A stretch of DNA of 64,000 nt, taken from positions 1-64,000 of the forward strand of contig JABGQS010000001.1 in the NCBI GenBank assembly GCA_018648645.1. The letters are read 5' to 3'. The position numbers were made by a program, and so were the translations under genes. The stretch's first letter is position 1; the number at the start of each line of letters is the position of its first letter. This document shows positions 8,315 to 16,397 of this stretch, piece by piece. Source of the DNA: Clostridia bacterium. Its GTDB lineage: Bacteria > Bacillota > Clostridia > Christensenellales > SZUA-584. Below the pieces are notes generated by a model. It saw only the letters and a list, made by a program, of their open reading frames with translations. It had not been told where the DNA came from and searched no databases.

Positions 8315-8343
8315 TTGACATAGTGCGCTATATTTCCTATAAT
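8315..8343 (+). promoter_or_regulatory. Sigma-A-type promoter for the symporter unit
   Basis: Perfect consensus TTGACA (8315-8320), a 17-base spacer and TATAAT (8338-8343). Transcription would begin near 8350, about 140 bases before the first start codon at 8490, leaving a long leader with a terminator hairpin. Confidence 0.85.
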
Positions 8344-8418
8344 AAGCACTAGCATGGTAGCGTTGGGTGGAGTAGTACATAATCAACAGTAGTAGAATGT
8401 GATAATTGATTTTTGTTT

Positions 8419-8448
8419 ACCCTTTGGTTCGCGCCAAGGGGTATTTTT
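8419..8448 (+). promoter_or_regulatory. Leader terminator hairpin (attenuator candidate) before the symporter genes
   Basis: ACCCTTTGG, a six-base loop and CCAAGGGGT with one G-U wobble, followed by ATTTTT. It lies inside the transcribed leader before the small accessory gene, so read-through must be controlled or constitutive. No known riboswitch class could be recognised in the 70 bases between promoter and hairpin. Confidence 0.65.
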
Positions 8449-8489
8449 GTATAATAATAAAAAATAATAAAAAGGAAGAGGTGAATTCA

Positions 8490-8672
8490 TTGCTAGGAAT
8501 GGGTGATTTTTCAATTTTTTTGGTGTACATACTTTGTATAGCGTCTGCGCTTGCGTGCGTTATTTATGGCATCATCAATTGGAACAAAGGCGGAGAAACG
8601 GAAGAAGAGCTTGCGAAAGACAAGGAGTGGGCTGAAAAGGAAAACAAGATTAAAGAGGAATTGGACGTTTAG
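8490..8672 (+). CDS. Symporter small accessory protein
   Basis: A 60-residue protein starting at TTG 8490, with GGAAGAGGTGA ending six bases upstream. It has one transmembrane segment (about residues 8-30, IFLVYILCIASALACVIYG) and a charged tail rich in Glu and Lys. This is the typical form of the small membrane proteins found next to sodium:solute symporters in Clostridia. It precedes the symporter by 44 bases and is surely in the same operon. Its role is thought to be stabilising the transporter; the exact job is unproven. Confidence 0.8.
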   Translation: MLGMGDFSIFLVYILCIASALACVIYGIINWNKGGETEEELAKDKEWAEKENKIKEELDV

Positions 8673-8716
8673 TATTTATACTTAAAATTTTTTAGAAAGA
8701 ATTGGAGGGTGGAAAA

Positions 8717-10336
8717 TTGGCTTTAGTATGGAAAATAATTATTATAATAGTTTATCTTGGAGTTGTAGGGTTTCTTGGATTCCTTGGTTGGAAAAGAACG
8801 AAGAGTGCAGAAGATTTCATGCTCGGAGGTAGAAAGATACATCCGGCTGTTATGGCTCTTAGCTATGGTGCAACATTTATCAGCACCTCGGCTATCGTTG
8901 GGTTTGGCGGGTTTGCGGGATTGTTTGGAATGAGCCTATTGTGGCTGACGTTCCTCAACATATTCCTTGGCGTGTTTATCGCGTTTATCTTCTTTGGAAA
9001 AAGAACGCGCAGAATCGGTCGCAACCTGAACGCTCACACATTCCCCGAATTTTTGGGTAAACGATTCAAATCTAAGTTTATACAGAAATTTGCCGGAATC
9101 ATCATATTCGTGTTTATGCCGTTCTATACCGCAGCAGTAATGATTGGAGTCTCGAGGATACTGGAAGCCGGACTTGGGCTTAACTATAACCTCGCGCTCA
9201 TTATATTTGCGGTAATTGTGGCGGCCTACGTTATATTCGGTGGCATCAAGGGTGTTATGTATTCGGATGCGTTCCAAGGCAGCTTGATGCTGGTTGGAAT
9301 GGTGGCGTTGCTGGTTATCGTGTATACGCAGCTTGGCGGAATAGCACCGGCGCATCAAGCGCTGACCGACATGGGACAAAACTCGGCAGTTTTGGAGCAG
9401 GTTAAGGCACCACCGGGATTCACCGGCTGGACTTCTATGCCGGAGTGGTTCTCGATGAACTGGATGATTGTCGTTACGAGCATCATCGCCGGCGTTGGTA
9501 TCGGTGTTCTTGCTCAACCGCAATTGGCCGTGCGTTTTATGACAGTCAAAAGCGACAAAGAACTCAATCGCGCAATCCCAATCGGTGGTGTGTTTATACT
9601 GCTGATGACGGGTGTGGCGTTCGTCGTTGGAGCACTGTCTAACGTATTGTTTTTCCAGAAGGGCGGCGAAATTGCTGCTGTTGCTTCAGGAGGAGTCGAT
9701 AAAATCATACCGAACTTCCTCAACACGTTCACTTCACCGTGGTTTGTGACGATATTCCTTGTCATACTGATGGCGGCGGGTATGTCGACTATCAGCTCGC
9801 AGTTCCATACAATGGGTACTGCAGTAGGCAGAGACATCATCACACCGTCTAAAAAATCGCCTAAGAAGTCGATGATTTTCTCGCGTATCGGCGTTTTGAT
9901 CGCGATCGTTGTGACAGTGATACTGGCTTACTTGCTTCCGACTGTTTGGGACGGTGCAATCGCTATTGCGACAGGATTGTTCTTCGGACTTTGCGGCTCG
10001 GCGTTCCTGCCTATGTTTATAGGCGCGCTGTATAGCAAGAAGCTGACTAAGATAGCTGCCGTTTCCGGATTTGTTTCCGGATTTGCTGCCAGCATCATTT
10101 GGATGGTATTGTTCCATGCGAAAGAAGCTAGTGTGTTTGGGCTGGTTGGCGCGATTACAGGTGGCGAGGCACAGACGGTTGTGGGTAACATGATCGTACA
10201 GAACCTTGACCCGCTGTTTGTTGCACTGCCGATATCGGTTATCGTTACGCTTGTTGTTCAGGCAATAACGAAGAAGAAGCAGCTTCCGCAAGAGCTTATT
10301 GATCAGAGCTTTGCAGGCGTTGGAAAAAAGAAATAG
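8717..10336 (+). CDS. Sodium:solute symporter (SSS family)
   Basis: 539 residues, about 13 transmembrane helices, starting at TTG 8717 after GGAGGGTGG (8704-8712). The N-terminal KRTKSAEDFMLGGRKI region, the GATFISTSAIVGFGG stretch and the later FITPSKK / MSTISSQFHTMGTAVGRD region are typical of the family. The family couples inward transport of a solute (proline, pantothenate, acetate, sugars or others) to sodium; the substrate here is not deducible. It forms an operon with the accessory gene and ends at the terminator 10356-10383. Regulation is suggested by the leader attenuator. Confidence 0.92.
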   Translation: MALVWKIIIIIVYLGVVGFLGFLGWKRTKSAEDFMLGGRKIHPAVMALSYGATFISTSAIVGFGGFAGLFGMSLLWLTFLNIFLGVFIAFIFFGKRTRRIGRNLNAHTFPEFLGKRFKSKFIQKFAGIIIFVFMPFYTAAVMIGVSRILEAGLGLNYNLALIIFAVIVAAYVIFGGIKGVMYSDAFQGSLMLVGMVALLVIVYTQLGGIAPAHQALTDMGQNSAVLEQVKAPPGFTGWTSMPEWFSMNWMIVVTSIIAGVGIGVLAQPQLAVRFMTVKSDKELNRAIPIGGVFILLMTGVAFVVGALSNVLFFQKGGEIAAVASGGVDKIIPNFLNTFTSPWFVTIFLVILMAAGMSTISSQFHTMGTAVGRDIITPSKKSPKKSMIFSRIGVLIAIVVTVILAYLLPTVWDGAIAIATGLFFGLCGSAFLPMFIGALYSKKLTKIAAVSGFVSGFAASIIWMVLFHAKEASVFGLVGAITGGEAQTVVGNMIVQNLDPLFVALPISVIVTLVVQAITKKKQLPQELIDQSFAGVGKKK

Positions 10337-10355
10337 TCTAAATGAGAATAGAAAA

Positions 10356-10383
10356 GCAGGTGCGAAATGCACCTGCTTTTTTT
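10356..10383 (+). terminator. Terminator after the symporter gene
   Basis: GCAGGTGC/GCACCTGC stem with a five-base loop, then seven T. Confidence 0.85.
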
Positions 10384-10501
10384 CTTACGCTTATATACGA
10401 AACGTTGCATATGGCTCGGTAATATATTCTTTTAATCCATTGCAACGAAGCATCAGACGAGCCTCCTTATTTTCGTTAAAGATAGAAATTTGTAAAGGTT
10501 A

Positions 10502-10552
10502 TTGACATATACCCAAAAAGGTGTATAATAATACCGTAACGGGTATATGCCC
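10502..10552 (+). promoter_or_regulatory. Promoter with overlapping inverted-repeat operator, upstream of the DUF5320 gene
   Basis: -35 TTGACA (10502-10507), 16-base spacer, -10 TATAAT (10524-10529). Around it is an exact 9-base inverted repeat, CATATACCC (10506-10514) and GGGTATATG (10541-10549), and a tighter ATACC/GGTAT pair centred near 10538. The dyad ending in CCC/GGG resembles operators of CsoR-type and related metal or persulfide repressors, but no such repressor lies in the window. Confidence 0.6.
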
Positions 10553-10575
10553 AAAACAAGAAGGAGGTAATGATT

Positions 10576-10908
10576 ATGCCGAGAATGGATGGAACGGGAC
10601 CAAGTGGCTGCGGGTCGATGACAGGCGGTGGTTTTGGAAACTGTAATGAAGTGGCAAGCACTTCGCAAAAGTGTGGCAGAGGTCCGGGCGGACGTGGCAG
10701 ACGCGGGACGGGGCGAAACACGGCGAGGTTTGGGTTTAGTGCGAAAAGCGTATCGTCTCAATACGGCGATACTGCTGTAGGCGAGTTAACGGCGAGCAAA
10801 GGTGCACTTGAGAAGGAGCTGAGCCAAGCGAGAGAAGAGAATGACAGACTGATAAAAGAGAACGAGAAAATGCGTGGCAGTAAAGGCAAAGGGAGTAAGG
10901 GAAAGTAG
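10576..10908 (+). CDS. DUF5320-like small glycine/arginine-rich protein
   Basis: 110 residues. The N-terminus MPRMDGTGPSGCGSMTGGG is the signature of a small protein family found near iron-molybdenum-cofactor and Mrp-type ATPase genes. The central part is Gly/Arg-rich and the C-terminal half is a predicted helix/coiled coil (LEKELSQAREENDRLIKE). The start at 10576 has GGAGG eight bases away; an ATG at 10570 is too close to the site. Function unknown; metal or cluster handling is an inference from the family's usual company. Confidence 0.7.
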   Translation: MPRMDGTGPSGCGSMTGGGFGNCNEVASTSQKCGRGPGGRGRRGTGRNTARFGFSAKSVSSQYGDTAVGELTASKGALEKELSQAREENDRLIKENEKMRGSKGKGSKGK

Positions 10909-10950
10909 GAAAACAGAGCGAATGTGCAACAGGCGAAAGTGTACATTCTT

Positions 10951-10979
10951 TTGAACAATTAAAATGACTGTGATATAAT
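10951..10979 (+). promoter_or_regulatory. Promoter for the DUF134 gene
   Basis: TTGAAC (10951-10956), a 17-base spacer and TATAAT (10974-10979). The start codon lies 37 bases further. It could also be read through from the DUF5320 transcript. Confidence 0.65.
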
Positions 10980-11015
10980 AGTTGTCAAGTGACGTTATTG
11001 ATTGGAGAGCACAGC

Positions 11016-11384
11016 TTGTCTAGACCAAGGATACAAAAAAGAATATGCGATGTGCCGAGTATAGATACTTTTACACCGTCGGGTATGAGCAGTGCGAGCG
11101 CTCAGACCGTCACGATGAGCGTTGAGGAGTATGAGGCCTTGCGCTTGATTGATTATGAGGATCTGAGTCAAGAGCAGTGTGCGCAGATTATGGGTGTTGC
11201 ACGCTCGACCGTGCAAAGGCTTTATAATGATGCAAGAAAGAAAATTGCCGATAGTATTATTAATGTGAAGGTATTAAAAATTGGCGGCGGGGATTATACA
11301 ATTTGCTTGAAAAAGCAAAATCAAAGCCTTTGCACAGGCTGTAAGCGGCATCAGCATCGGCGCGGAGGAAATAGAGAATCGTAG
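11016..11384 (+). CDS. DUF134 (UPF0251) helix-turn-helix protein
   Basis: 122 residues from TTG 11016, GGAGAG six bases upstream. It shows the family pattern: an N-terminal SRPRIQKRICDVPS, an EYEALRLIDYEDLSQEQCA segment and an HTH with QIMGVARSTVQRLYNDAR, followed by GGGDYTICLKK. The family is a DNA-binding-like regulator often next to DUF5320 and dinitrogenase-cofactor genes. A CTGCKRHQH tail adds a possible metal-binding Cys/His site. It is likely the regulator of the preceding gene, but this is inferred from position only. Confidence 0.85.
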   Translation: MSRPRIQKRICDVPSIDTFTPSGMSSASAQTVTMSVEEYEALRLIDYEDLSQEQCAQIMGVARSTVQRLYNDARKKIADSIINVKVLKIGGGDYTICLKKQNQSLCTGCKRHQHRRGGNRES

Positions 11385-11402
11385 AAAAAAATGAATGAAG
11401 TA

Positions 11403-11440
11403 AAAAGCGGTCTGAGTAAAAAACTCGGACCGCTTTTGTT
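11403..11440. terminator. Bidirectional terminator hairpin
   Basis: AAAAGCGGTCTGAGT/ACTCGGACCGCTTTT with a short A-rich loop and T-run; shared by the DUF134 gene and the convergent DegV gene. Confidence 0.85.
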
Positions 11441-11464
11441 TTGTGATTTATGCGTAAGAAATCG

Positions 11465-12310
11465 CTATGATTTTACCCAAGCCAAACCAAGCGTACCCGG
11501 ACCGACGTGAGCGCCGACAACAGGGCCGATAGAGACAAGGTTGATGTCGATGTCTATCAATTCTTTGATGGACGCCATGAACTGCTGAGCTTCTTTTTCG
11601 TCGTTGACGTGCATAACCGAAATATCGGAAACGCCGCCCGATTCGATGTCATTGAGCAGCTCTGCCAGCATCACTTTTTTTGCTTTGATACGCGTTCTGA
11701 TTTTTGCGTGTAGGTCGAGCTTGCCGTCTTTAACCGTGAGGATGGGGACGATTTTCAGAACGCTGGCGGCCAGGGCGCTCGCCTTATTAAGCCTGCCCGA
11801 CTCTTGCAGATATTTAAGTGACTCCGGAATAAACAGTAGCCTGATTTTTGGTATGGTGTTATTTATGGCGGCGATTGCCTCGTCCATGTTTTTGCCTGCG
11901 GCAACCGCTTTGGCTCCGGCGAGCGTTGCAAAGCCGTGTCCCATGCAGTTTGACTGCGTGTTTACGACCTCCACTCGTGCTTTCGGATACTCTTCGAGAA
12001 GCTGATTTTTTACCGTGAGTGCGGTAGAAAACGTTGTGCTCAAGTCGGACGAAACGCATGTGAAAAGAACGCTGTCGCCGGCAGCTGTATATTGCTTAAA
12101 AACGGAGTATATCGCTTGCGCGGTTGGATGAGCCGAAGAGGGGTGAAACGCGCTTCTTTTGAGCCGCGCAAAAAACGTCTCGTTTGTAATTTGGGTCTCG
12201 TCAATCACCTCGGGACCAAGGATTACGCTGAGCGGTATGATGTCGATGTTGTATTTTTCAATAAGCTCGCCCGGCAAATAGGACGTGGAGTCGCAAATTA
12301 ACTTTATCAT
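11465..12310 (-). CDS. DegV family fatty-acid-binding protein
   Basis: 281 residues with the DegV signature: CDSTSYLPGELIEKYNIDIIPLSV at the start, an FARLKRSAFHPSSAHPTA stretch and the later SIGPVVGAHVGPGTLGL. The family binds one fatty acid in a two-domain fold; in Firmicutes it partners fatty-acid kinase. A free-standing copy like this has no neighbouring kinase gene. The C-terminal GAHVGPGTLG loop carries conserved residues of the lipid pocket. Confidence 0.9.
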   Translation of the reverse strand: MIKLICDSTSYLPGELIEKYNIDIIPLSVILGPEVIDETQITNETFFARLKRSAFHPSSAHPTAQAIYSVFKQYTAAGDSVLFTCVSSDLSTTFSTALTVKNQLLEEYPKARVEVVNTQSNCMGHGFATLAGAKAVAAGKNMDEAIAAINNTIPKIRLLFIPESLKYLQESGRLNKASALAASVLKIVPILTVKDGKLDLHAKIRTRIKAKKVMLAELLNDIESGGVSDISVMHVNDEKEAQQFMASIKELIDIDINLVSIGPVVGAHVGPGTLGLAWVKS

Positions 12311-12477
12311 AATGCTGCCTTTCTACTTTTGGGTAATGTGGCTTGCTGGCTTCAGTATAGCACAAGCGGGCGCGGCAGGTTGGTAAAGCGGGTAATGTTT
12401 ATGGATTGTTAATGTTTTGGGGTTTTGGTGGGGGGTGATGCATGACTTGTGTGTGGGGCGATAAAGCATCAAACGCC
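12311..12477. other. Short intergenic stretch, nothing firm
   Basis: Contains the probable DegV promoter on the minus strand (a TATACT-like -10 near 12355) but no clear -35. No gene. Confidence 0.3.
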
Positions 12478-12507
12478 AAAAAAGGCACACAATATGCGTG
12501 CCTTTTT
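12478..12507 (-). terminator. Terminator after the tail-fibre-like pair
   Basis: AAAAAA GGCAC ... GTGCC TTTTT hairpin; on the minus strand the stem is followed by six T. Confidence 0.7.
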
Positions 12508-12524
12508 GTTTGCGTTAAACCACC

Positions 12525-12779
12525 CTATTCTTCCGGGTTTAGTATTCCGCCTGTTACCAGCGCGTCGATAATTGCGCTGATTGCCGCTCGTGCTTCGGCG
12601 TCAGTTGTTGTGCCGCCGCTTGGCGCAGTTATGTAGTCCGCGTGCTCCCCGGTCAGCCCATCTACTGCGCTCTGCACATCGTTCAGCTTGTCAATTTCGG
12701 CGTTTGTAATCATTTTCGTTGCGTTTTGATCCACGTTAAACGAAATACCTTCAATGGATACTTTTTCAAATCTTGCCAT
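12525..12779 (-). CDS. Small phage-type fibre/head-fibre-like protein
   Basis: 84 residues from ATG 12779 with a GGAGA site; a longer frame to 12812 lacks a better site. The sequence is Asn/Asp/Ala-rich, with VDQNATKMITNAEIDKL and a C-terminal TTTDAEARAAISAIIDALVTGG helix. That C-terminal helix resembles small phage head-fibre or fibre-associated proteins. It lies 14 bases after the big tail-fibre-like gene and is surely co-transcribed. Function unknown. Confidence 0.55.
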   Translation of the reverse strand: MARFEKVSIEGISFNVDQNATKMITNAEIDKLNDVQSAVDGLTGEHADYITAPSGGTTTDAEARAAISAIIDALVTGGILNPEE

Positions 12780-12793
12780 AGTCGTCTCCTTTC

Positions 12794-14803
12794 TTACGCT
12801 GTGCGCTTCCACATATAGACTGTAATCGACGGCTGCAGGTTGGTGTGCGCGCTGTCGCTGCCCGCGGACTGGTTGGTTGCGGTGTTGCCGCCGGATGTTC
12901 CGCTGTGCGAAGGTAGATTCACACTGTGCGTATGGTCTGACACCGCTTTCGAAATCATGGAAGCATCGTATACGCTGCCACTGGCGTAGCCTGTTCTGTA
13001 ACCAGTCGAAGAGTACGAACCGCCTTCGTTACCGCTCGACAGCGAGATAGGTCGGTTTGTCCCCCACCAAATACTATGCTGATGACCGCCGCCGCTGCCC
13101 GACGTTGCCGAAGCGTGGTCGTGGTTGATAGAGTGCGTGTGGCTGTTTTGCGTGTGCGTATGCGAGGGAAGCTCTGATTCGGCCAGCGAGTGGGTTTTTG
13201 CGCCCGCTGTGCCTTCCGACGTGCCAAAATCGCTGTCGCCGCTTTGGAATCCGACGAGTGCTTTGCCTGCGCCAAACGCGCTCCATGTGCCGCCAAACAA
13301 CGTTGCGGGCGAAGTGGAAATGACCGACGTGTAAATAGCGCCGACCGGATACATCGCGAGCTGAAAATCTGACAGCGTGAAGCCGTCTTTGAGCGTTTTT
13401 GTGCTGCTGCCGTCCCATTGCGGGAATTTCTCGTCGGTGTTTGACGCCGGTGCAACTACATCGCCTGTGCCGTTTCCGTCTTCGCCCTTGAACAGCATGC
13501 CTGTGCCAAACGTGCTGCCGCCGTCGTAGCTGAACCGAATGTACTCATCGCCCGAGGCGTATGTGCCGTGCCAAGAAGCGTCGTCGGTCGAATACTCTGA
13601 CTCAACATCCGGTGCAGCAGCTCCGGTTGCACCTGCGTCCCCGGTGTTGCCGGTGTCGCCTTTGCTTGCGGCCAAATCCCAATATGTCGCGTTTGGCGGC
13701 TCAAAATTTGTGCCGGTGAGTTTGCATACATAACTGCTGCCGTTGTGATCCACGATGTCTATGAAATCGGCGCTGTTGACGTATTCAGTTGCAGAATTCC
13801 ACTCGCCTTGGTTTCGAAGCGATACGCCGGTGTCGCCTTGAGAACCTGTTGCGCCTGTTGCGCCTGTATCGCCTGTATCGCCCGTGTCGCCTTTTTCACC
13901 CTTGAACAGGATTGCATCGCCCCACACAGTGCCGTCGTCAACGCTGAACTGGATGTATTGGTCGCCTGTCGTAAATGAAGCGTGCCAGCCGATGCTGTCT
14001 GCCGAAAACTGGTATTGCAACTCCGGCGCATTCTCGCCTTTGTCGCCAGTATCGCCAGTATTGCCGGTTGTGCCTGTGCTGCCCTTGAACGGTATCTTCA
14101 CATCCTGATAGTTGATGATGAAGCTGACCGTTAGGAATGGCGGCATGTTTTCGTGCGCGCTGCCGCTGCCTGCGTTGCCCGAGTCTCCGGTGTAGTTCGG
14201 TAGGTCTACGCCATGCGTATGGCTCGCGCTTTGAGTGTCAGAATCAAAAGAGCCTTGGTTGTAATACCCTGTGTTACCCGAGTTCCCGCTAGCGACAACG
14301 CTGCCGGTTCCGCTTCCGACAACTGCAGTGCCGACACCGTCGGCCAGACTATGCCTATGAGTCGGGGGATTCACTCCATGCGTGTGACTTGCGCTTTGGG
14401 TGTCTGTTGTTGCCGAAGCGTGATCGTGCGCAATCGAATGATCGTGCGAAGGCAGCTCTGACTCGCTCAGCGTTACGTCCTTTGCGCCGCCTGTTTCTCC
14501 AAGAGCGTCGAAGTCGGTGTCCGAGTCGTCTATACCAATCGGGAACTTGCCCTTTAAGTTTGGCAGGTTAAACGTCGTGCTGTTGTCTCCCACACCGTAT
14601 GTCGTGCCTATGGTTTCGTACAAATCCTCATATGTCGTCCGCGATACTGCAGTTCCGTCACAAAGCAGCCATCCTGTCGGCAGCGTTTCGCTCGTCCACA
14701 TCAGCATAGAGCCGACAGGCATAAGCGTATCTGCAACGTAGCTTGTGGACACTTCTTGATTTCTTTTAATTCTTCTGGATAGTCTTAAATATTCACTGTC
14801 CAT
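12794..14803 (-). CDS. Tail-fibre/collar-like protein with collagen-like Gly-X-Y stretches
   Basis: 669 residues, no signal peptide. It starts with a tail-collar domain (about 28-105: PVGSMLMWTSETLPTGWLLCDG, then NLPNLKGKFPIG). Histidine-rich repeats follow. Three Gly-X-Thr collagen-like runs lie at about 245-275, 305-330 and 380-400. Two copies of a 45-residue module follow the scheme WH...GD.YI.FS.D.G...FKGE.G, and one carbohydrate-module-like segment contains EWNSATEYVNSADFI and EPPNATYWDL. The C-terminal part (about 490-669) is a second collar/baseplate-type domain (YPVGAIYTSVI...FGGTWSAFGAGKALVG). This is the architecture of a receptor-binding tail fibre. No other phage gene is near, and composition matches the host genes. 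Confidence 0.75.
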   Translation of the reverse strand: MDSEYLRLSRRIKRNQEVSTSYVADTLMPVGSMLMWTSETLPTGWLLCDGTAVSRTTYEDLYETIGTTYGVGDNSTTFNLPNLKGKFPIGIDDSDTDFDALGETGGAKDVTLSESELPSHDHSIAHDHASATTDTQSASHTHGVNPPTHRHSLADGVGTAVVGSGTGSVVASGNSGNTGYYNQGSFDSDTQSASHTHGVDLPNYTGDSGNAGSGSAHENMPPFLTVSFIINYQDVKIPFKGSTGTTGNTGDTGDKGENAPELQYQFSADSIGWHASFTTGDQYIQFSVDDGTVWGDAILFKGEKGDTGDTGDTGATGATGSQGDTGVSLRNQGEWNSATEYVNSADFIDIVDHNGSSYVCKLTGTNFEPPNATYWDLAASKGDTGNTGDAGATGAAAPDVESEYSTDDASWHGTYASGDEYIRFSYDGGSTFGTGMLFKGEDGNGTGDVVAPASNTDEKFPQWDGSSTKTLKDGFTLSDFQLAMYPVGAIYTSVISTSPATLFGGTWSAFGAGKALVGFQSGDSDFGTSEGTAGAKTHSLAESELPSHTHTQNSHTHSINHDHASATSGSGGGHQHSIWWGTNRPISLSSGNEGGSYSSTGYRTGYASGSVYDASMISKAVSDHTHSVNLPSHSGTSGGNTATNQSAGSDSAHTNLQPSITVYMWKRTA

Positions 14804-15050
14804 AATTGTCCTCCTTTATTTTGTAGTTTCGTTACCTTTGCCCTTTTGTCATAACATTATTGTCACACCTCTTTCATCAAATAAGCTTTTCGCTATTGTC
14901 TTTTGCCATGCTTGATGGCGTATGCTCTATTCGCCAACAACGTATTTTTGCCCAAAAATCGGCTTATTACCGCGATTTATTAATATTGTTGCACAAAAAG
15001 TCGCTCACGGTCGCTCATCTTTTCGGTTTTTGCAACTTTTTTGCACAAAA
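14804..15050. other. Gene-free stretch upstream of the tail-fibre-like pair
   Basis: No open frame with ribosome site. A few short dyads with TTGCACAAAAA near 14991-15050 recur on both strands; the pair's promoter must be here but no good -35/-10 pair was found. Confidence 0.35.
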
Positions 15051-15079
15051 AAACCGCTTTTCGTGTTGACAAGCGGTTT
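15051..15079 (-). terminator. Terminator of the DUF3048 lipoprotein gene
   Basis: AAACCGCTT/AAGCGGTTT with an 11-base loop; on the minus strand it is followed by TTTTTTT. Confidence 0.7.
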
Positions 15080-15143
15080 CGTTTGAGATTTCTACTTCTT
15101 GCGGCTGCCTTGGTAAAATGCTGACTACATGTGCAAATGGGTA

Positions 15144-16229
15144 CTATTCATATGGCGAGATGTGTATCCAAGTGTTGCCCGGTCGCAGTATGATTTGGTT
15201 TCCTTCGGCGTCATAATATACGGTGGCGTCGTCTGTCGATTCGCGCTGCCACGTGCCCTTTATGAGCGTGCCGCCAATGTATATGTCTGCGTCTCCGCCG
15301 CCGGTCATTGCCCATATCTTTACGGGACCGCTTTTCGTATACGTGCTGTATTGCACGATGACGTTTTTTACAAAAAGCTGTGCGTCAGTTTCTGCTGCAA
15401 GAAACGGTTTGCCCTGCATGCTGCGAAGGTATACATCGCGCTCAAAGTCGTATGTGTAGGATACGTATTCTGACACATCGGAACATAGCGCAAGGTTAAT
15501 CTGTGTGCCGTCCTCGCCGATGTAGACTTTTTCGCCGTCAAACAGCCATGCGATTGGCTGGGGGTCGTAATCGTAGAGCTCTTGCGCAAGCAGCGGGTTA
15601 CCCATCACGTTGTGCGGTGCTCTGGCAAAGTCGACTCGGTAATAGTAGGCGTTCCATTTGCCGTACAGCCCGTCTACATCAAACGAGATGTCGTCAAACA
15701 GCTTGTGACCGTATACATTGAATGCTTCGGTGCCGCTTTTATTGTCGCTGCCCGAGCCACCAAAGTGCATGTATATAGCGTCCCACTCGTTTATCACGTA
15801 TAAAAACGGTACGCGCGCGCTCCGTACAGGCATCACTTCGCTGGGGACGATGTCGGAAAACACGCAAAGGAATCTTGTTATGCTGCCTTCAACGGGGATT
15901 TCGTACACTACGTCGGCGGTTTGCAGACCAAGCTGCGGACGTGCGGCCGGAGAGTTTTCGATCGTCACGATAACGGGTTTGTACTGCCCGTCGTACGGCA
16001 GGCCTGTGGTGAGCGACTTTTGCACATATGGCGTAGTTGTCGGTATTGGAGACGGCGATGGTGTTGGCACAGGCGACGGCGTCGGCGTTGGCACAGGCGT
16101 CGGCGATGGCGTGGGTGCAACGGTTGGCTTAAGAGTCGCAGATGGCGCGGGCGGCTCTTCTAGCACCGCGCATGCCACAAGCGATGCGCAAAGAACAATC
16201 GCGATAATTAGTAAGATTAGACGTTTCAT
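15144..16229 (-). CDS. DUF3048 (YerB-type) lipoprotein
   Basis: 361 residues. Lipoprotein signal, lipobox VACA at about residue 20, then a long Pro-Thr-Ser linker (PTPSPTPVPTPTPSPVPTP) that spaces the domain from the membrane. The DUF3048 core follows: TTGLPYDGQYKPVIVTIENSPAARPQLGLQTADVVYEIPV, then a second domain with GHKLFDDISF and WHISPYE-like end. The start at 16229 has GGAGA; a TTG 12 bases further up is less likely. Family function unknown; members sit in the cell envelope of Gram-positives. Confidence 0.9.
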   Translation of the reverse strand: MKRLILLIIAIVLCASLVACAVLEEPPAPSATLKPTVAPTPSPTPVPTPTPSPVPTPSPSPIPTTTPYVQKSLTTGLPYDGQYKPVIVTIENSPAARPQLGLQTADVVYEIPVEGSITRFLCVFSDIVPSEVMPVRSARVPFLYVINEWDAIYMHFGGSGSDNKSGTEAFNVYGHKLFDDISFDVDGLYGKWNAYYYRVDFARAPHNVMGNPLLAQELYDYDPQPIAWLFDGEKVYIGEDGTQINLALCSDVSEYVSYTYDFERDVYLRSMQGKPFLAAETDAQLFVKNVIVQYSTYTKSGPVKIWAMTGGGDADIYIGGTLIKGTWQRESTDDATVYYDAEGNQIILRPGNTWIHISPYE

Positions 16230-16397
16230 ATATTTCTCCAATGTAGGTGTAATTTCATGTTGATATTATCATTAATAAAGTTTGTTGGCAAGAATTGGCG
16301 ATTAAGTACGTTGTGTCGGCGTGCCGAGCGGGCTTGACTAGAGAAAGACATCTTGCTATTATCTAGCTGTGGCATATTGAAAGAGAAGGATATTAAT

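Noticed and set aside
8344-8448. Named riboswitch class
   Set aside because: No core of any class I know could be aligned, so only the terminator is reported.
12525-14803. Prophage
   Set aside because: No integrase, capsid, portal, terminase or lysis gene is present within the window.
16020-16145. DNA tandem repeat in the DUF3048 gene
   Set aside because: It is just the coding sequence for the Pro-Thr-Ser linker.
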